This document shows, piece after piece, positions 7,424 to 16,155 of a DNA stretch of 44,465 nucleotides. The stretch is from Candidatus Poribacteria bacterium (lineage in GTDB: Bacteria > Poribacteria > WGA-4E > WGA-3G): assembly GCA_021295715.1 (NCBI GenBank), contig JAGWBV010000013.1, positions 1 through 44,465 on the forward strand. The letters are read 5' to 3'. The translations under genes were made by a program, and so were the position numbers. Each line of letters begins with the position of its first letter. Position 1 is the stretch's first letter. The notes below the pieces were generated by a model, which saw nothing but the letters and a program-made list of their open reading frames with translations, was not told the origin of the DNA and did no database searches.

Positions 7424-9340
7424 ATGAGAAAGTTTTGTGCGAAATGTGTTTATATACTGATATTACAGTTTGTCTTAGTGGCTGCTGGGTTGGCAAACAC
7501 TTTGACGGTTGATGAAGCGGGCAATGTCCTCGCGGAGACGGATCGATATCAGGTGCGCTTTAGAGATGGCGTGCTGATACATTTTCACAACAAACTCACA
7601 CAGGAAACGTATACGCTACCATCTCAAGGTCCTTCAAATACACGAAGGGGTCTATTAATACAATATGAGGAAGGACGCTATGGAAGGGATGAACCTATAA
7701 ATGAGCAGTGGGACGTAGAAACCAGAAGATTAGCACCCTTGGCTGTAGAAGTCGCGTATCACTCTGATTATAGAACAGATAAAACCGTGCGCCTGCGTAT
7801 AGCAATAGATCCAGGGACCCAAGATTTAGTGATCCATCAGACTGGCACCTCGGCGTTTGGTGGGCTTATAGGTGTTATGTGGGGATGTGAATATCTCAAT
7901 AGCCAGCAGGTTGACGTGATACTACCTGCCCATGGTGGTGAAGTCATTGATGCCTCCACTGAGATTCGTGATTGGGGTTTTAAGTATCCAGGGAAGTGGG
8001 AAGCACAACTTGCTATCCTGCAAGGTGGAGATGGTGGGTTCTTTGTGCGCAGCGCGGATACAACATTTCGGTTCAAAGAGGTCCGTTATCGGCGGAGTGC
8101 CGAACATTTTGGTGTCAGTTTTCAGACGGACAATTTCGCCCCCTTCCGAGAAAAGAATGAGATCACATCCGTTGAGTGGCAGTTGAACGTCTACCGAGGT
8201 GATTGGCATGTCCCGGCAGAGATTTACCGCAAGTGGATGGAAACTACTTTCCACCCCAAGCAGCCGCCGGTATGGGTGAGAGAACTTGAATTGGTTCTTT
8301 ACCTGAATTTGAACGTAGATATTCTACCGATAGTAGCAGAGCATGTAAATCCTTCAACGACCTTGATATATCTGCTGGATTGGCGGCAGTTAAATCCAGA
8401 CGGGAGTGAGATTCTCCCTGAGCACACACCCAAACCCGAATTTGGTGATTTTCTGGAAGCGGCGCATAGCTATGGGTTTCGGGTCATGCCCTTTGCAAAT
8501 CCTGTAAGCTGTGAACCGAATCATCCGCTGTATTCAGAAGTTGAGCAGTTTCACCTTCGAGATCCAATCACAGGAAACAAACTTGGCTATAGATGGAATG
8601 ATCCCTCATACCCATACTCAATGGCTTATATCAATCCAGCGTCAAGTATCTTCAGAAAGTATGTCGTTCAGCAACTAAAAACGGTGTATGAGACCTATCC
8701 TATAGATGGATTCCACTTGGATATCAATACACTTGTTAAAAATGATCCAAATGGGCTTATAGACGGATTAACCTGTGCAGAAGGTAATATCCTAACGCAT
8801 AAGGAATTAAGGGAAGCAATGCCGGGAATTGTGCTCGGTGGTGAAAATGTTCATGAAGTCACGTTCTTCCATACGAACTTAGCACAACGGTGGAGTCGCC
8901 ATAATAAACAACCGCACCCCATCAGTTCTTTTCTATTTTCAACTTGGACGATCCCCTACGGCTACCATGTGCCAAACCCAGACGGAGAACCTGAACTCTA
9001 CCAACCATTTCAGGAGGCTTACATAGTATGGAATGTTTTACCAACCATCCGCATCCGCGCACCTTGGCTGTTGAGGGATCCACATATGGTTAAAACACAG
9101 GGTTTCTTGAGAAGTGTCCGAGAAGGGCAGAGTTGGGAACAGACGTGGAACATAGATATAGTAGGTATAGAGGTTCTAACCGATATCAATGTCGATGGCG
9201 TTGTGAATGTGCTGGATTTGATAATGGTGGCACAACATATTGGCAGAGAGAAACCCGGCAATCCGAGGGTCGATGTCAATGGCGATGGTGTGGTGAATAT
9301 TTTGGATCTGGTCGTTGTCGCAAACGCTTTTGACCAGTAA
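7424..9340 (+). CDS. Secreted glycosidase-like protein with dockerin tail (intact copy)
   Basis: A 638-residue secreted protein, the intact partner of the broken tandem copy upstream. Residues 1-24 are a signal peptide (cleavage near GLA/N). Residues about 25-290 form a beta-rich region (RFRDGVLIHFHNKLTQETYTLP, ending VPAEIYRKWME). Residues about 300-570 are a TIM-barrel-like region with FRVMPFANPVSCEPNHPLY, ETYPIDGFHLDINTL (candidate catalytic Asp) and PGIVLGGENVHE (candidate Glu). This arrangement resembles uncharacterised glycosidase-like families such as DUF6259; that label is tentative. The tail has two dockerin repeats (DINVDGVVNVLDL, DVNGDGVVNILDL). The ATG at 7424 is chosen over the upstream start at 7385 because GGAGA stands nine bases before it and the same leader precedes the other copy. 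Confidence 0.8.
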   Translation: MRKFCAKCVYILILQFVLVAAGLANTLTVDEAGNVLAETDRYQVRFRDGVLIHFHNKLTQETYTLPSQGPSNTRRGLLIQYEEGRYGRDEPINEQWDVETRRLAPLAVEVAYHSDYRTDKTVRLRIAIDPGTQDLVIHQTGTSAFGGLIGVMWGCEYLNSQQVDVILPAHGGEVIDASTEIRDWGFKYPGKWEAQLAILQGGDGGFFVRSADTTFRFKEVRYRRSAEHFGVSFQTDNFAPFREKNEITSVEWQLNVYRGDWHVPAEIYRKWMETTFHPKQPPVWVRELELVLYLNLNVDILPIVAEHVNPSTTLIYLLDWRQLNPDGSEILPEHTPKPEFGDFLEAAHSYGFRVMPFANPVSCEPNHPLYSEVEQFHLRDPITGNKLGYRWNDPSYPYSMAYINPASSIFRKYVVQQLKTVYETYPIDGFHLDINTLVKNDPNGLIDGLTCAEGNILTHKELREAMPGIVLGGENVHEVTFFHTNLAQRWSRHNKQPHPISSFLFSTWTIPYGYHVPNPDGEPELYQPFQEAYIVWNVLPTIRIRAPWLLRDPHMVKTQGFLRSVREGQSWEQTWNIDIVGIEVLTDINVDGVVNVLDLIMVAQHIGREKPGNPRVDVNGDGVVNILDLVVVANAFDQ

Positions 9341-9449
9341 AGGATACAATCATTCACACTGGTATCAGTTTCAGGCTACACACAAGAAACCCCTGAACAT
9401 CGGTATTGCCCTGCGGTACCTGACACTCACAGATTGCAAGTTGTGCCCT

Positions 9450-10691
9450 TTACGAATCTTTCAAATTCCCTAATAGGTCGGTTATTTCCTCATGAATCTG
9501 TTCTTCAACTGACGGCAACAGTGCTAACCGATAGGGACCACTGAGGGCATGGTTCCGAGGTCCCGCTTCATAACCTGCCTTCAGCCCCAACTCGTAAGCG
9601 GCTCTGGTCGCAATATAGACCTCACTGCCGTTCGTGTATCCAAAAACGAAGGTGTGTGAGAACGGTGAGGTTTCGTCCGCAAAAAGTTGATACTCGGAAA
9701 AGAGTTCATGCGATACGGATAGGAAACAGAGCGTATCGCCGACAGCAAATGCACTTATTGGGAAGGGTAAGGTGCGTTTGTCGCCACTCTTAGCGACTTC
9801 TAACAGGGCAACAAAGCGTTCATCGTCAGGGAATTCTTTGATTAATTGCTCGCATTCCTCAACGGATGGCGGATCCCGGAACGGTAAACTGACCAGTTTT
9901 GAACACGCTTTCAGGGGGGCAGCAGGAACTTCCGTTGCTGTCTTTAACGCTTGGTGTGTTGCGAACGCGAGTGTGAATCCGGCGACATCGCACGCATCGA
10001 AACCCCCTCGTAACGGATACCCGTTGATGTCTGCGGCGCAGCCTTGTGCGAAGAGTAAAATGCTTTTCGGCTTTAACGCCAAGAAATTGCGCAGATGTTC
10101 AACGGCATAGCCGGGAAAATCTGCACCTATCTCCTCGCTCGACCAGTGGACAATCACTGGGTGCGCCGCATGAGAGAACAGCACTGCAATGATGTCTCCA
10201 TTTGCGTCGTAAGCCCCTAACACGTCAACCCACGGCACAACGGAACCTTCTGGGTTGGGTGCCATGGTAATATAGCCCTCGTCATTCATTATGCGACGGT
10301 TATAGCCGACTTGGACAGGCGCACGTCCAACGCGTAAGGTCGCAGGCTCAAGCTTACCCACCGCATCTTTCACCAATTCAGCGAGACAGGTCGCCAACCA
10401 TGCCTCAGATGCCTCTCTCATCTCCCGTCCGTCAACCCCGGGCGCGTTATGCGTATGGCTACAGTTAATGACAACATGCTCTGGCGGTATGCCTGTGGCA
10501 CCTTGGATTGCTTCAAGCAGGATTTTGTTGTACTGGAGTGTAAACTGACCGTAGTCCGCCGTTACGATAGCAAGCTGTTTTTCACCATCGGCGAGCACCA
10601 GCACGCGCGAATACAACTCTGCGTAAACCTCAGGTCTGTCCTTAATGGAGGTAATGACAGTTTCTGCGGCACCCGCCATTAGGGTAGTCAT
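9450..10691 (-). CDS. Neutral/alkaline ceramidase-like protein
   Basis: A 413-residue protein of the neutral/alkaline non-lysosomal ceramidase N-terminal-domain family. It begins MTTLMAGAAETVIT, which leads directly into the domain, and contains the zinc motif NCSHTHNAPG (His79, His81), FSHAAHPVIVHW and FAQGCAADINGYP. True ceramidases, which split ceramide into sphingosine and fatty acid, are about 650-700 residues with an extra C-terminal domain and a signal peptide. This one has neither, so it is a cytoplasmic short relative whose substrate is unknown. The ATG at 10691 has GGAG seven bases upstream. It lies divergent from nothing and is followed upstream by two hairpin repeats (10735-10794) that separate it from the flavoprotein gene. 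Confidence 0.85.
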   Translation of the reverse strand: MTTLMAGAAETVITSIKDRPEVYAELYSRVLVLADGEKQLAIVTADYGQFTLQYNKILLEAIQGATGIPPEHVVINCSHTHNAPGVDGREMREASEAWLATCLAELVKDAVGKLEPATLRVGRAPVQVGYNRRIMNDEGYITMAPNPEGSVVPWVDVLGAYDANGDIIAVLFSHAAHPVIVHWSSEEIGADFPGYAVEHLRNFLALKPKSILLFAQGCAADINGYPLRGGFDACDVAGFTLAFATHQALKTATEVPAAPLKACSKLVSLPFRDPPSVEECEQLIKEFPDDERFVALLEVAKSGDKRTLPFPISAFAVGDTLCFLSVSHELFSEYQLFADETSPFSHTFVFGYTNGSEVYIATRAAYELGLKAGYEAGPRNHALSGPYRLALLPSVEEQIHEEITDLLGNLKDS

Positions 10692-10734
10692 TAGAAGTCT
10701 CCAGGTTCTGGCTGCGACGAGTCGTAAAGGGCAA

Positions 10735-10794
10735 CGGCACGCGGAGTGTGCCTACTACCTTTAAGTTTCACGGCACGCGGAGTGTGCCTGCTAC
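10735..10794. repeat. Two direct copies of a small hairpin repeat
   Basis: A 24-base sequence (CGGCACGCGGAGTGTGCCT core) occurs at 10735-10758 and again at 10771-10794 with one difference. Each copy can fold through GGCAC/GTGCC. The second copy runs up to the stop codon of the flavoprotein gene. This has the character of a dispersed REP-like element. Confidence 0.6.
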
Positions 10795-11852
10795 TATGTC
10801 AGATCCGCCAATTGCGGCATCACTTCGTTCTTGAGGAGTGTCATTGAGTTCAACCACTGTTCCTTGGGTTCCCACTCGTGTCCCATGGCGAGTAATACTC
10901 CAAAACCACCGACTTCGTCGTAGAGTTCACGTAAACGGTTTGCAACGTGATCTGGACTTCCAACAATCCACAAGGTATCTAACAGATGTTCAAGGCTCAT
11001 GTCGGCGTCGTCCATATCGGGATCCGGTTTGAAGTTTCCTGGGCTAAATAAGTTAAACCAATAGTCCCTAAAATCGCGTCCGAGCGTGCCTTCAAGCGCC
11101 TCTTTGCGCGCCTGTTCGGTGGTATCCGCAACGTAGACTTCGCGGGCGATACGCCATGTGGAACGAGACGGCGATAACCCCGCCTTTTCCGCTCCCTCTT
11201 CAACCGCATCCCAATGCGTCTTGATAATAGGAACATGTGCGAGATTAATACTCATGGGGATCCAACCGCGTTCGCCAGCAAGCACGAGCGTATCGGATTT
11301 AGCAGACGACCCCGCCATTGCGATCGGCGGATGCGGTTTCTGGTAAGGCTTCATGTGGACACTGACAATGTTCGGACGGTCTTGGGGAATTTTAAATTCC
11401 CAGAAATCGCTCTTGTAGTGTCCGGGTTCCGGGTCTGTCCAAATCTTGAGTACGGCTTCGATTCCCTCCCGGGTCGACTGCCGTCTGTCCCCGTCCGCCA
11501 AGAACATCTCCGCATCGCTGGGTGTTGAACTCGATCCAACGCCCCAATGAAAGCGTCCGTGCGTTTGATGGTCAAGTTGCGCGATGCGATGCGCGACAAC
11601 TGCAGGATTGTGTATCGGCATACAAGTAATCCCGGTGCCGAAGACGATGTTCTCTGTCATCGCAGCTGCTTTTGCGATAAAAAGGTCTGGAGACGGAATA
11701 TTCTCCCACGTGAACGTAAAATGCTCACCAACATAAGCTTCTTTATAGCCCAACTCGTCCAGGACCACCATCTGCTCAATATCATGATCAAGCGTCTTGG
11801 TTGTATCACTGCCGGGTGGATGCAAAGGCATTGTGAAAAAACCGAGTTCCAT
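10794..11852 (-). CDS. Luciferase-like flavin-dependent monooxygenase (LLM class)
   Basis: A 352-residue cytoplasmic enzyme of the bacterial-luciferase-like family: a TIM barrel using reduced flavin (FMNH2 or F420-type) and oxygen. Seen in the sequence: the start MELGFFTMPLHPPG; LDELGYKEAYVGEHF (the typical EH..F after strand 2); IVFGTGITCMPIHNPAVVAHRIAQLD; GRFHWGVGSSS; and KPHPPIAMAGSS. Length fits the family. The oxidised substrate cannot be inferred. Its leader shares about 49 bases with that of the tyrosine recombinase at 2031, including the AAGGAA ribosome-binding site. It is transcribed in the same direction as the ceramidase-like gene, about 100 bases upstream of it, and could share a transcript. 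Confidence 0.88.
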   Translation of the reverse strand: MELGFFTMPLHPPGSDTTKTLDHDIEQMVVLDELGYKEAYVGEHFTFTWENIPSPDLFIAKAAAMTENIVFGTGITCMPIHNPAVVAHRIAQLDHQTHGRFHWGVGSSSTPSDAEMFLADGDRRQSTREGIEAVLKIWTDPEPGHYKSDFWEFKIPQDRPNIVSVHMKPYQKPHPPIAMAGSSAKSDTLVLAGERGWIPMSINLAHVPIIKTHWDAVEEGAEKAGLSPSRSTWRIAREVYVADTTEQARKEALEGTLGRDFRDYWFNLFSPGNFKPDPDMDDADMSLEHLLDTLWIVGSPDHVANRLRELYDEVGGFGVLLAMGHEWEPKEQWLNSMTLLKNEVMPQLADLT

Positions 11853-12067
11853 TTTTTAATTTTTCCTTGCGGGGCAGTAACGGCATTTTGAACTTTGACG
11901 GTTTTCGCGTTAGAGTCGCCTGCGCCGTTGTTGCAGGCTTTCTAATTTTTCCTTGCGGAGGAACAGCGTGCGTTTAGACGTTGACGGTTTTCGAGTTAGA
12001 GTTGAAGAAACACCCAAGCAATACGCAGAAATACCTATCAAAAATACCCTGCGCCGTTGTTGCAGGC
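11850..12067. repeat. Cluster of dispersed leader repeats and a repeated hairpin
   Basis: Three kinds of repeated sequence are mixed here. The leader repeat (TTTTTCCTTGCGG core) occurs at 11850-11898 and partly at 11942-11957. TTGACGGTTTTCG(C/A)GTTAGAGT occurs at 11895-11916 and 11981-12002. The hairpin CCTGCGCCGTTGTTGCAGGC occurs at 11919-11938 and is identical at 12048-12067. The arrangement looks like successive insertions or slippage of a dispersed element next to two decaying genes. Confidence 0.65.
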
Positions 12068-12104
12068 TACGCGCTTTGGATTACTTTTTCGTATGTTTCT
12101 AAAT

Positions 12105-12133
12105 TTGACAAAATTGGTAGTGTCTGTTATTGT
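12105..12133 (+). promoter_or_regulatory. Sigma-70-type promoter of the substrate-binding lipoprotein
   Basis: Perfect -35 TTGACA (12105-12110), 17-base spacer, -10 TATTGT (12128-12133). It lies about 80 bases upstream of the ATG at 12215. Confidence 0.5.
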
Positions 12134-12214
12134 TTTTATTGGGTAAGAGATTACCATAAACCCAAATATTTTTCAAATATTTTCTATTTTTTATCAAAAG
12201 GAGAAAACCTCAGT

Positions 12215-13352
12215 ATGCATGCGAGAATTTTCGCTTTAACGTCGGTTATTCTATCCGCTCTTCTAAGTATTTATCTATTAGGTTGCGAGCGTATCAGTTT
12301 CAACCGAAACGACACTAAAAATTGGCGTAATTCAACCGTCAAACACTTTCACTACTTTCAGTCAAGGTGCTGAAACTGCCCGCGTTCAGATTAATGAAAA
12401 AGGTGGCATGCTCGGTATGCAGGTAGAATTCATCAGTCGAAACAACCAACCTGTTGCAACTGAACCACCAACACCGGAAGCAAGCGTTCATGCGGCGAAG
12501 GAACTCATTGAGATAGAGAACGTTTTCGCACTCCTCGGTCCGATTTATTCCACGAATTCCGTCGAAGTCGGTCCAATCGCGCAGCAGGCACAGCGGCTTA
12601 TGCTTCCCGGCTCCAGTGGCGCAAATGTACCAGCCGCAGGAGATCACATCTTTTTAATCACCGTCCCTAACCCATTCCAAGGAAAAGTGATGGCGAGTTT
12701 TGCGATGAATCCTGACGAACTCGGTGCCACAACAGCAGCGACAATTTATGAGGAACAGGCGTTTGAGGCGGCTTTTCAGGAAATCGGTGGAAAAATCGTC
12801 CACAACGGTGCCTATTCCGTTGGTGCGACCACATATAATGAACTCCTCACAGAGATTCAAGAGGTCTCCCCTGACGTTATCTTCTGTCCGGGTTTTCAGC
12901 CAGAAGTTCCACTATTGATAAAGGAAGCGCGAGAGATTGGCATCACAGCGACGTTTCTCGGTGGCAGTGCTTGGGACGATCGGGAACGCTTTCTTAGCAT
13001 CTTAGATGATAACACTATATTGGACGGCAGTTATTATCCGACGAATTTCTCTGTAGCGACACAAGACGCAGATGTTCAAGAATTTGTAGGAAGTTACACG
13101 GCACTGTTCGGAAGTCCACCGGATGGCATCGCAGCGTCAGGTTACGATGCGATGCGACTTTTGGCAGGCGCGATAGAAAAAGCGGGTTCACTCGACCGTG
13201 TTGCCGTTCGCGATGCGTTCGCGGCAGTCAGTGGGTACAAAGGTGCTACAACCATTTCACATTACGATGAAAACCGTCACCCTGTCAAAAGCCTCACGAT
13301 CCAAACAATCAGTGGTGGACAGATAGAGCACTATAAGGTTATAGAACCGTAA
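12215..13352 (+). pseudogene. Branched-chain-amino-acid-type ABC substrate-binding lipoprotein, frameshifted
   Basis: Periplasmic-binding-protein family 6 type (LivJ-like). The ATG at 12215 follows AAGGAG and encodes a lipoprotein signal with lipobox YLLGC. After ERIS the frame runs into unrelated sequence and stops at 12373. From about 12300 the correct sequence continues in another frame: LKIGVIQPSNTFTTFSQGAE, then VEFISRNNQP, AKELIEIENVFALLGPIYS, the second-lobe motif PDVIFCPGFQPEVPLLIKEAREIG, and SGYDAMRLLAGAIEKAGS. One extra base, most simply in the TTT at 12298-12300, explains the break. Either the gene is dead or this is an assembly error. If repaired it would be a roughly 378-residue receptor for amino acids, amides or similar small ligands. 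No permease or ATPase gene lies nearby. Confidence 0.75.
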
Positions 13353-13367
13353 CGCCTGAAGGATACA

Positions 13368-14119
13368 ATGCCGCAACTGAACCCAACACGCCCAAAGGCT
13401 TTTTTGATTGACATGGATGGAACGCTCTATTTTAAGGGAAAACCTTGCCCCGGAGCGATCGAAACCGTCAACTACCTGCGTCAGGAGAAGTATCAACTCC
13501 GATTCCTGACGAACACGACCGCTAAAACCCCAAAGATGCTTCACGTCTATGAAGACGAAATTTTTAATGCGACGTACGCGTGTCTCCTCCACCTACGCTC
13601 ACAGCCTGAAGCAAAGTGCCACTTTATGGTCGATGATGCCGTCAAAGCGTTTTCAAGGAGATTCCTATAGACGACGAGACTCCCGATTTTGTCGTAGTTG
13701 GGGACTACGGTGAAGGCTTTGATTTTCACGCCTTAAATCACGCTTTTCGCCTGCTGATGAACGGCGCGGAACTCATAGCACTACAGAAGGGTCTTTATTG
13801 GTTCTCTCCCGAAGGGATACGCTTAGACTGTGGGGCGTTCGTGACGCTTCTGGAGGCTGCTGCCGACAAAACAGCGACAATCATGGGCAAGCCGAGTGAA
13901 ACGTTCTTTAAAACCGCGCTCGGTAATCTGCAACTCATCCCAAAGGATGTAATTGTGGTGGGCGATGACATTACCACCGACATCGTTGGGGCGGAAGGAA
14001 TGAAGACGCGGAGTGTCCTTGTAAAGACTGGAAAATTTAAACCTGATCATTTGGAAAATCCCACTGCGAAACCGACGTGGGTGCTTGATAGTATCTCAGA
14101 GTTGCCGCAACTGTTTTAG
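13368..14119 (+). pseudogene. HAD-superfamily (IIA, NagD-like) phosphatase, frameshifted
   Basis: The start is ATG at 13368, 15 bases after the receptor gene. The first frame has the HAD motif I FLIDMDGTLY (nucleophile Asp15, Asp17) and motif II FLTNTT, then stops at 13670. The second half continues in another frame from about 13654: IPIDDETPDFVVVGDYGEGFDF, MNGAELIALQKG.YW, GKPSETFF and motif IV VVGDDITTDIVGAEG. One missing T in the run at 13650-13653 would restore one protein of about 250 residues, close to the HAD-IIA group. A stretch between TAKTPKML and EDEIF also looks shorter than usual, which would be a second lesion. Together with the broken receptor gene upstream this suggests decay, or local sequence error. 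Confidence 0.75.
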
Positions 14120-14233
14120 CATAGTGTTCATCGCTTATTCCAAAGGTGTATTGAAGGCAGAACTTATGAAGCATCAATGCGTTCTTATCTTTAACCAAAG
14201 CACGTAGCCTGTAATGAAATGGAGGGTGGATTT

Positions 14234-15319
14234 ATGGAAAGTACGCCAAATTTGAGACCCACGTTGGGTAACCGCAAGGAAAAATTAAAGTTCATTCAAA
14301 TCGGACTCGTTGGGTGTGGGTGGGCAGGTTGTCGAGCTATCGAAGCTGCTAATGCGACCTCTCGACTGAATGTTATCGCTATCGCGGACCGTGATCCAAC
14401 CCGTCGCGAACAAGCAGGTAATGACAACGCCGTGCCACATCGCTATGCTGACTATCGTGAACTCCTTGACAATCCCGACGTTGAAGCCGTCTATCTCGCG
14501 ACTTCTCCTGATGGTAGGCTGCAGCAAGTTCTGGATACACTCAGTGCTGGTAAACACGTCTTAGTGCAAAAACCGCACGCAATCCGCGCCCCCGAAATAT
14601 TAGAGATGGAGATGGCAGCACAACACGCAGGGAAAACACTGCAATTCTGCTACTTTATGCGCCACTTCCCGAACAACCGAAAGATTCGGCGCGCTGTGCT
14701 GAACGGGACGATCGGAGACTTGTATCACGCTCGCGTCTTCGGGAAATATAACTTCATACCACAGTTCGATGCCAACAGTCGATGGCTACACGTTTACGGA
14801 CAGAAAGGCGGTTCGTTAGGGCAACACTATTCGCACGAACTCAATCTCACGTGGTGGTGGATGGGATGCCCGAAACCGATGTGGGCGTTTGCTGCGAAGC
14901 ACGTGCTGTATCCGCAATATGATGGACCGGAGGGAGCGGCAGAGGACTATTTCACCGGCATCCTCGGATGCGAAGGCGGAAAAACCATCCAGATCGATTG
15001 TTCTCGGATGAGCCACTCCGACTCCGCCAGTGTCGTTGAACTTTACGGGACCACCGGTGCAATCACAAACGGCGGCATATCCCGATTTAAAGATGGCGAA
15101 TTCGTTCGAGAAACTGTTGATGAACCGCTTGACATCGATCACGGTGAACTCCCTGAAGAGGTCCACGTCTTCTACTATGAACTCAACCACTTCGCCATGG
15201 CGATAGCAGGCGAAGTCGCACCAGATGTCTCAGCACCCGATGCGTACACCTTTATGCAAATCTTGGATGCGTTTTACGACAGTGCGAAAAGTGGCGAGAA
15301 AGTTTATATCGTCTCTTAA
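14234..15319 (+). CDS. Gfo/Idh/MocA-family oxidoreductase
   Basis: A 361-residue NAD(P)-dependent dehydrogenase of the glucose-fructose oxidoreductase/inositol dehydrogenase family. Rossmann motif IGLVGCGWAG (GxGxxG at residues 27-32), ADRDPTR at the end of strand 2, and VLVQKPHA with the conserved catalytic-type lysine; a C-terminal alpha/beta domain follows (RWLHVYGQKGGSLGQHYSHELN). Such enzymes oxidise sugars, inositols or sugar acids. A first ATG at 14219 exists, but the sequence GGAGG right after it is better read as the ribosome-binding site for ATG at 14234, eight bases further on. It is distant in sequence from the four tandem paralogues at 20304-24680, so it is not part of that array. 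The defence-type operon points towards its 3' end. Confidence 0.88.
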   Translation: MESTPNLRPTLGNRKEKLKFIQIGLVGCGWAGCRAIEAANATSRLNVIAIADRDPTRREQAGNDNAVPHRYADYRELLDNPDVEAVYLATSPDGRLQQVLDTLSAGKHVLVQKPHAIRAPEILEMEMAAQHAGKTLQFCYFMRHFPNNRKIRRAVLNGTIGDLYHARVFGKYNFIPQFDANSRWLHVYGQKGGSLGQHYSHELNLTWWWMGCPKPMWAFAAKHVLYPQYDGPEGAAEDYFTGILGCEGGKTIQIDCSRMSHSDSASVVELYGTTGAITNGGISRFKDGEFVRETVDEPLDIDHGELPEEVHVFYYELNHFAMAIAGEVAPDVSAPDAYTFMQILDAFYDSAKSGEKVYIVS

Positions 15320-15345
15320 CAGCAATTACGGAAATCGGGGAATCA

Positions 15346-16155
15346 TCAAACTGGGAGGACACCACTATGCTGGAGTTTTCTGCGAATTAGCCTATAGCAC
15401 TCATCTACAAAACTTACTGTTTCTTTAAATACGCTGTTGCAAAAGGCCGTTAGTTCGGTATTCCCACGAGGGACATTGGCGGGAAAAAATTCAGGATTGA
15501 AATGTAACTTGAAACTTGAGCCCTCCAAGGGACCTGAGAGGTCAAAAATAGTCGGAAAATCCACCAGATCGTTTATGTGATCATGTGTTAATTGATTCCT
15601 AATTTGCTTCGCAACATTGAAAGAGAAACCTATTTGGTCCGAATTGCCACTCCGGCTCACCAGATGAAAATTGCGTAAATATCGAGTCAGAAAGCCATTT
15701 GGTATTTTGTTTCCTAACGCCTGACGTATTTTTGAACCGTCACGATCATTTTTAAGCAGACCATAAACGATGTTAATGACTTTTGCGACACAATCGTCGG
15801 AACCAACGATATTAGAAAAGAAACCATGCAGAAGAATAAAAACAACCAACGGAAAAGTGTCAGGGCTCAACAGGTTAATTTGAACATGGAGGTTGTTATC
15901 CGAAAAATCAATTAACGGTTTCTGCTCTGTGGATCGAGAAAATCTGCTCATAATATAGGGAGTATAGTCCATACTCGCCATCAGATCCAGATAAAATCTT
16001 GCAGCGTTGAGTCGTTGATGGGTTGTTGGAATCAACTTTTGAATTTTGGTTTCGGCATCTTGAGCGGTTAAACCTACCGAGTCTTGGATTTTTCCATTTG
16101 TAGCAAGTTCCTCAATTTTTTGAAGGAGACTGGCTTCGTGCGTTAAATTTACCAT
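15346..16155 (-). CDS. HEPN-motif protein, partner of the STAND nuclease
   Basis: A 269-residue protein whose start codon overlaps the end of the STAND gene by seven bases (ATGGTAA), so the two are translationally coupled. I do not recognise the whole protein, but residues 182-191 read AKQIRNQLTH: Arg186-Asn-Gln-Leu-Thr-His191 fits the R-x4-6-H motif of HEPN ribonucleases and toxins, in a helical context (FSFNVAKQIRNQLTHDHINDL). The rest is mostly alpha-helical with a conserved-looking hydrophobic stretch LVVFILLHGFFSNIV near residues 103-117. HEPN proteins commonly act in toxin-antitoxin and abortive-infection systems by cutting RNA. The most likely job is a second effector or regulator of the STAND protein. 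Alternatively it could be a non-catalytic helical adaptor. Confidence 0.65.
   Translation of the reverse strand: MVNLTHEASLLQKIEELATNGKIQDSVGLTAQDAETKIQKLIPTTHQRLNAARFYLDLMASMDYTPYIMSRFSRSTEQKPLIDFSDNNLHVQINLLSPDTFPLVVFILLHGFFSNIVGSDDCVAKVINIVYGLLKNDRDGSKIRQALGNKIPNGFLTRYLRNFHLVSRSGNSDQIGFSFNVAKQIRNQLTHDHINDLVDFPTIFDLSGPLEGSSFKLHFNPEFFPANVPRGNTELTAFCNSVFKETVSFVDECYRLIRRKLQHSGVLPV

Noticed and set aside
9341-9449. RNA gene between the convergent genes
   Set aside because: No tRNA-like cloverleaf or strong stem could be seen in these 109 bases.
11981-12373. 130-residue protein starting at 11981
   Set aside because: The part before 12215 is translated repeat sequence; only the stretch from ATG 12215 is a lipoprotein signal, and it belongs to the frameshifted receptor gene.
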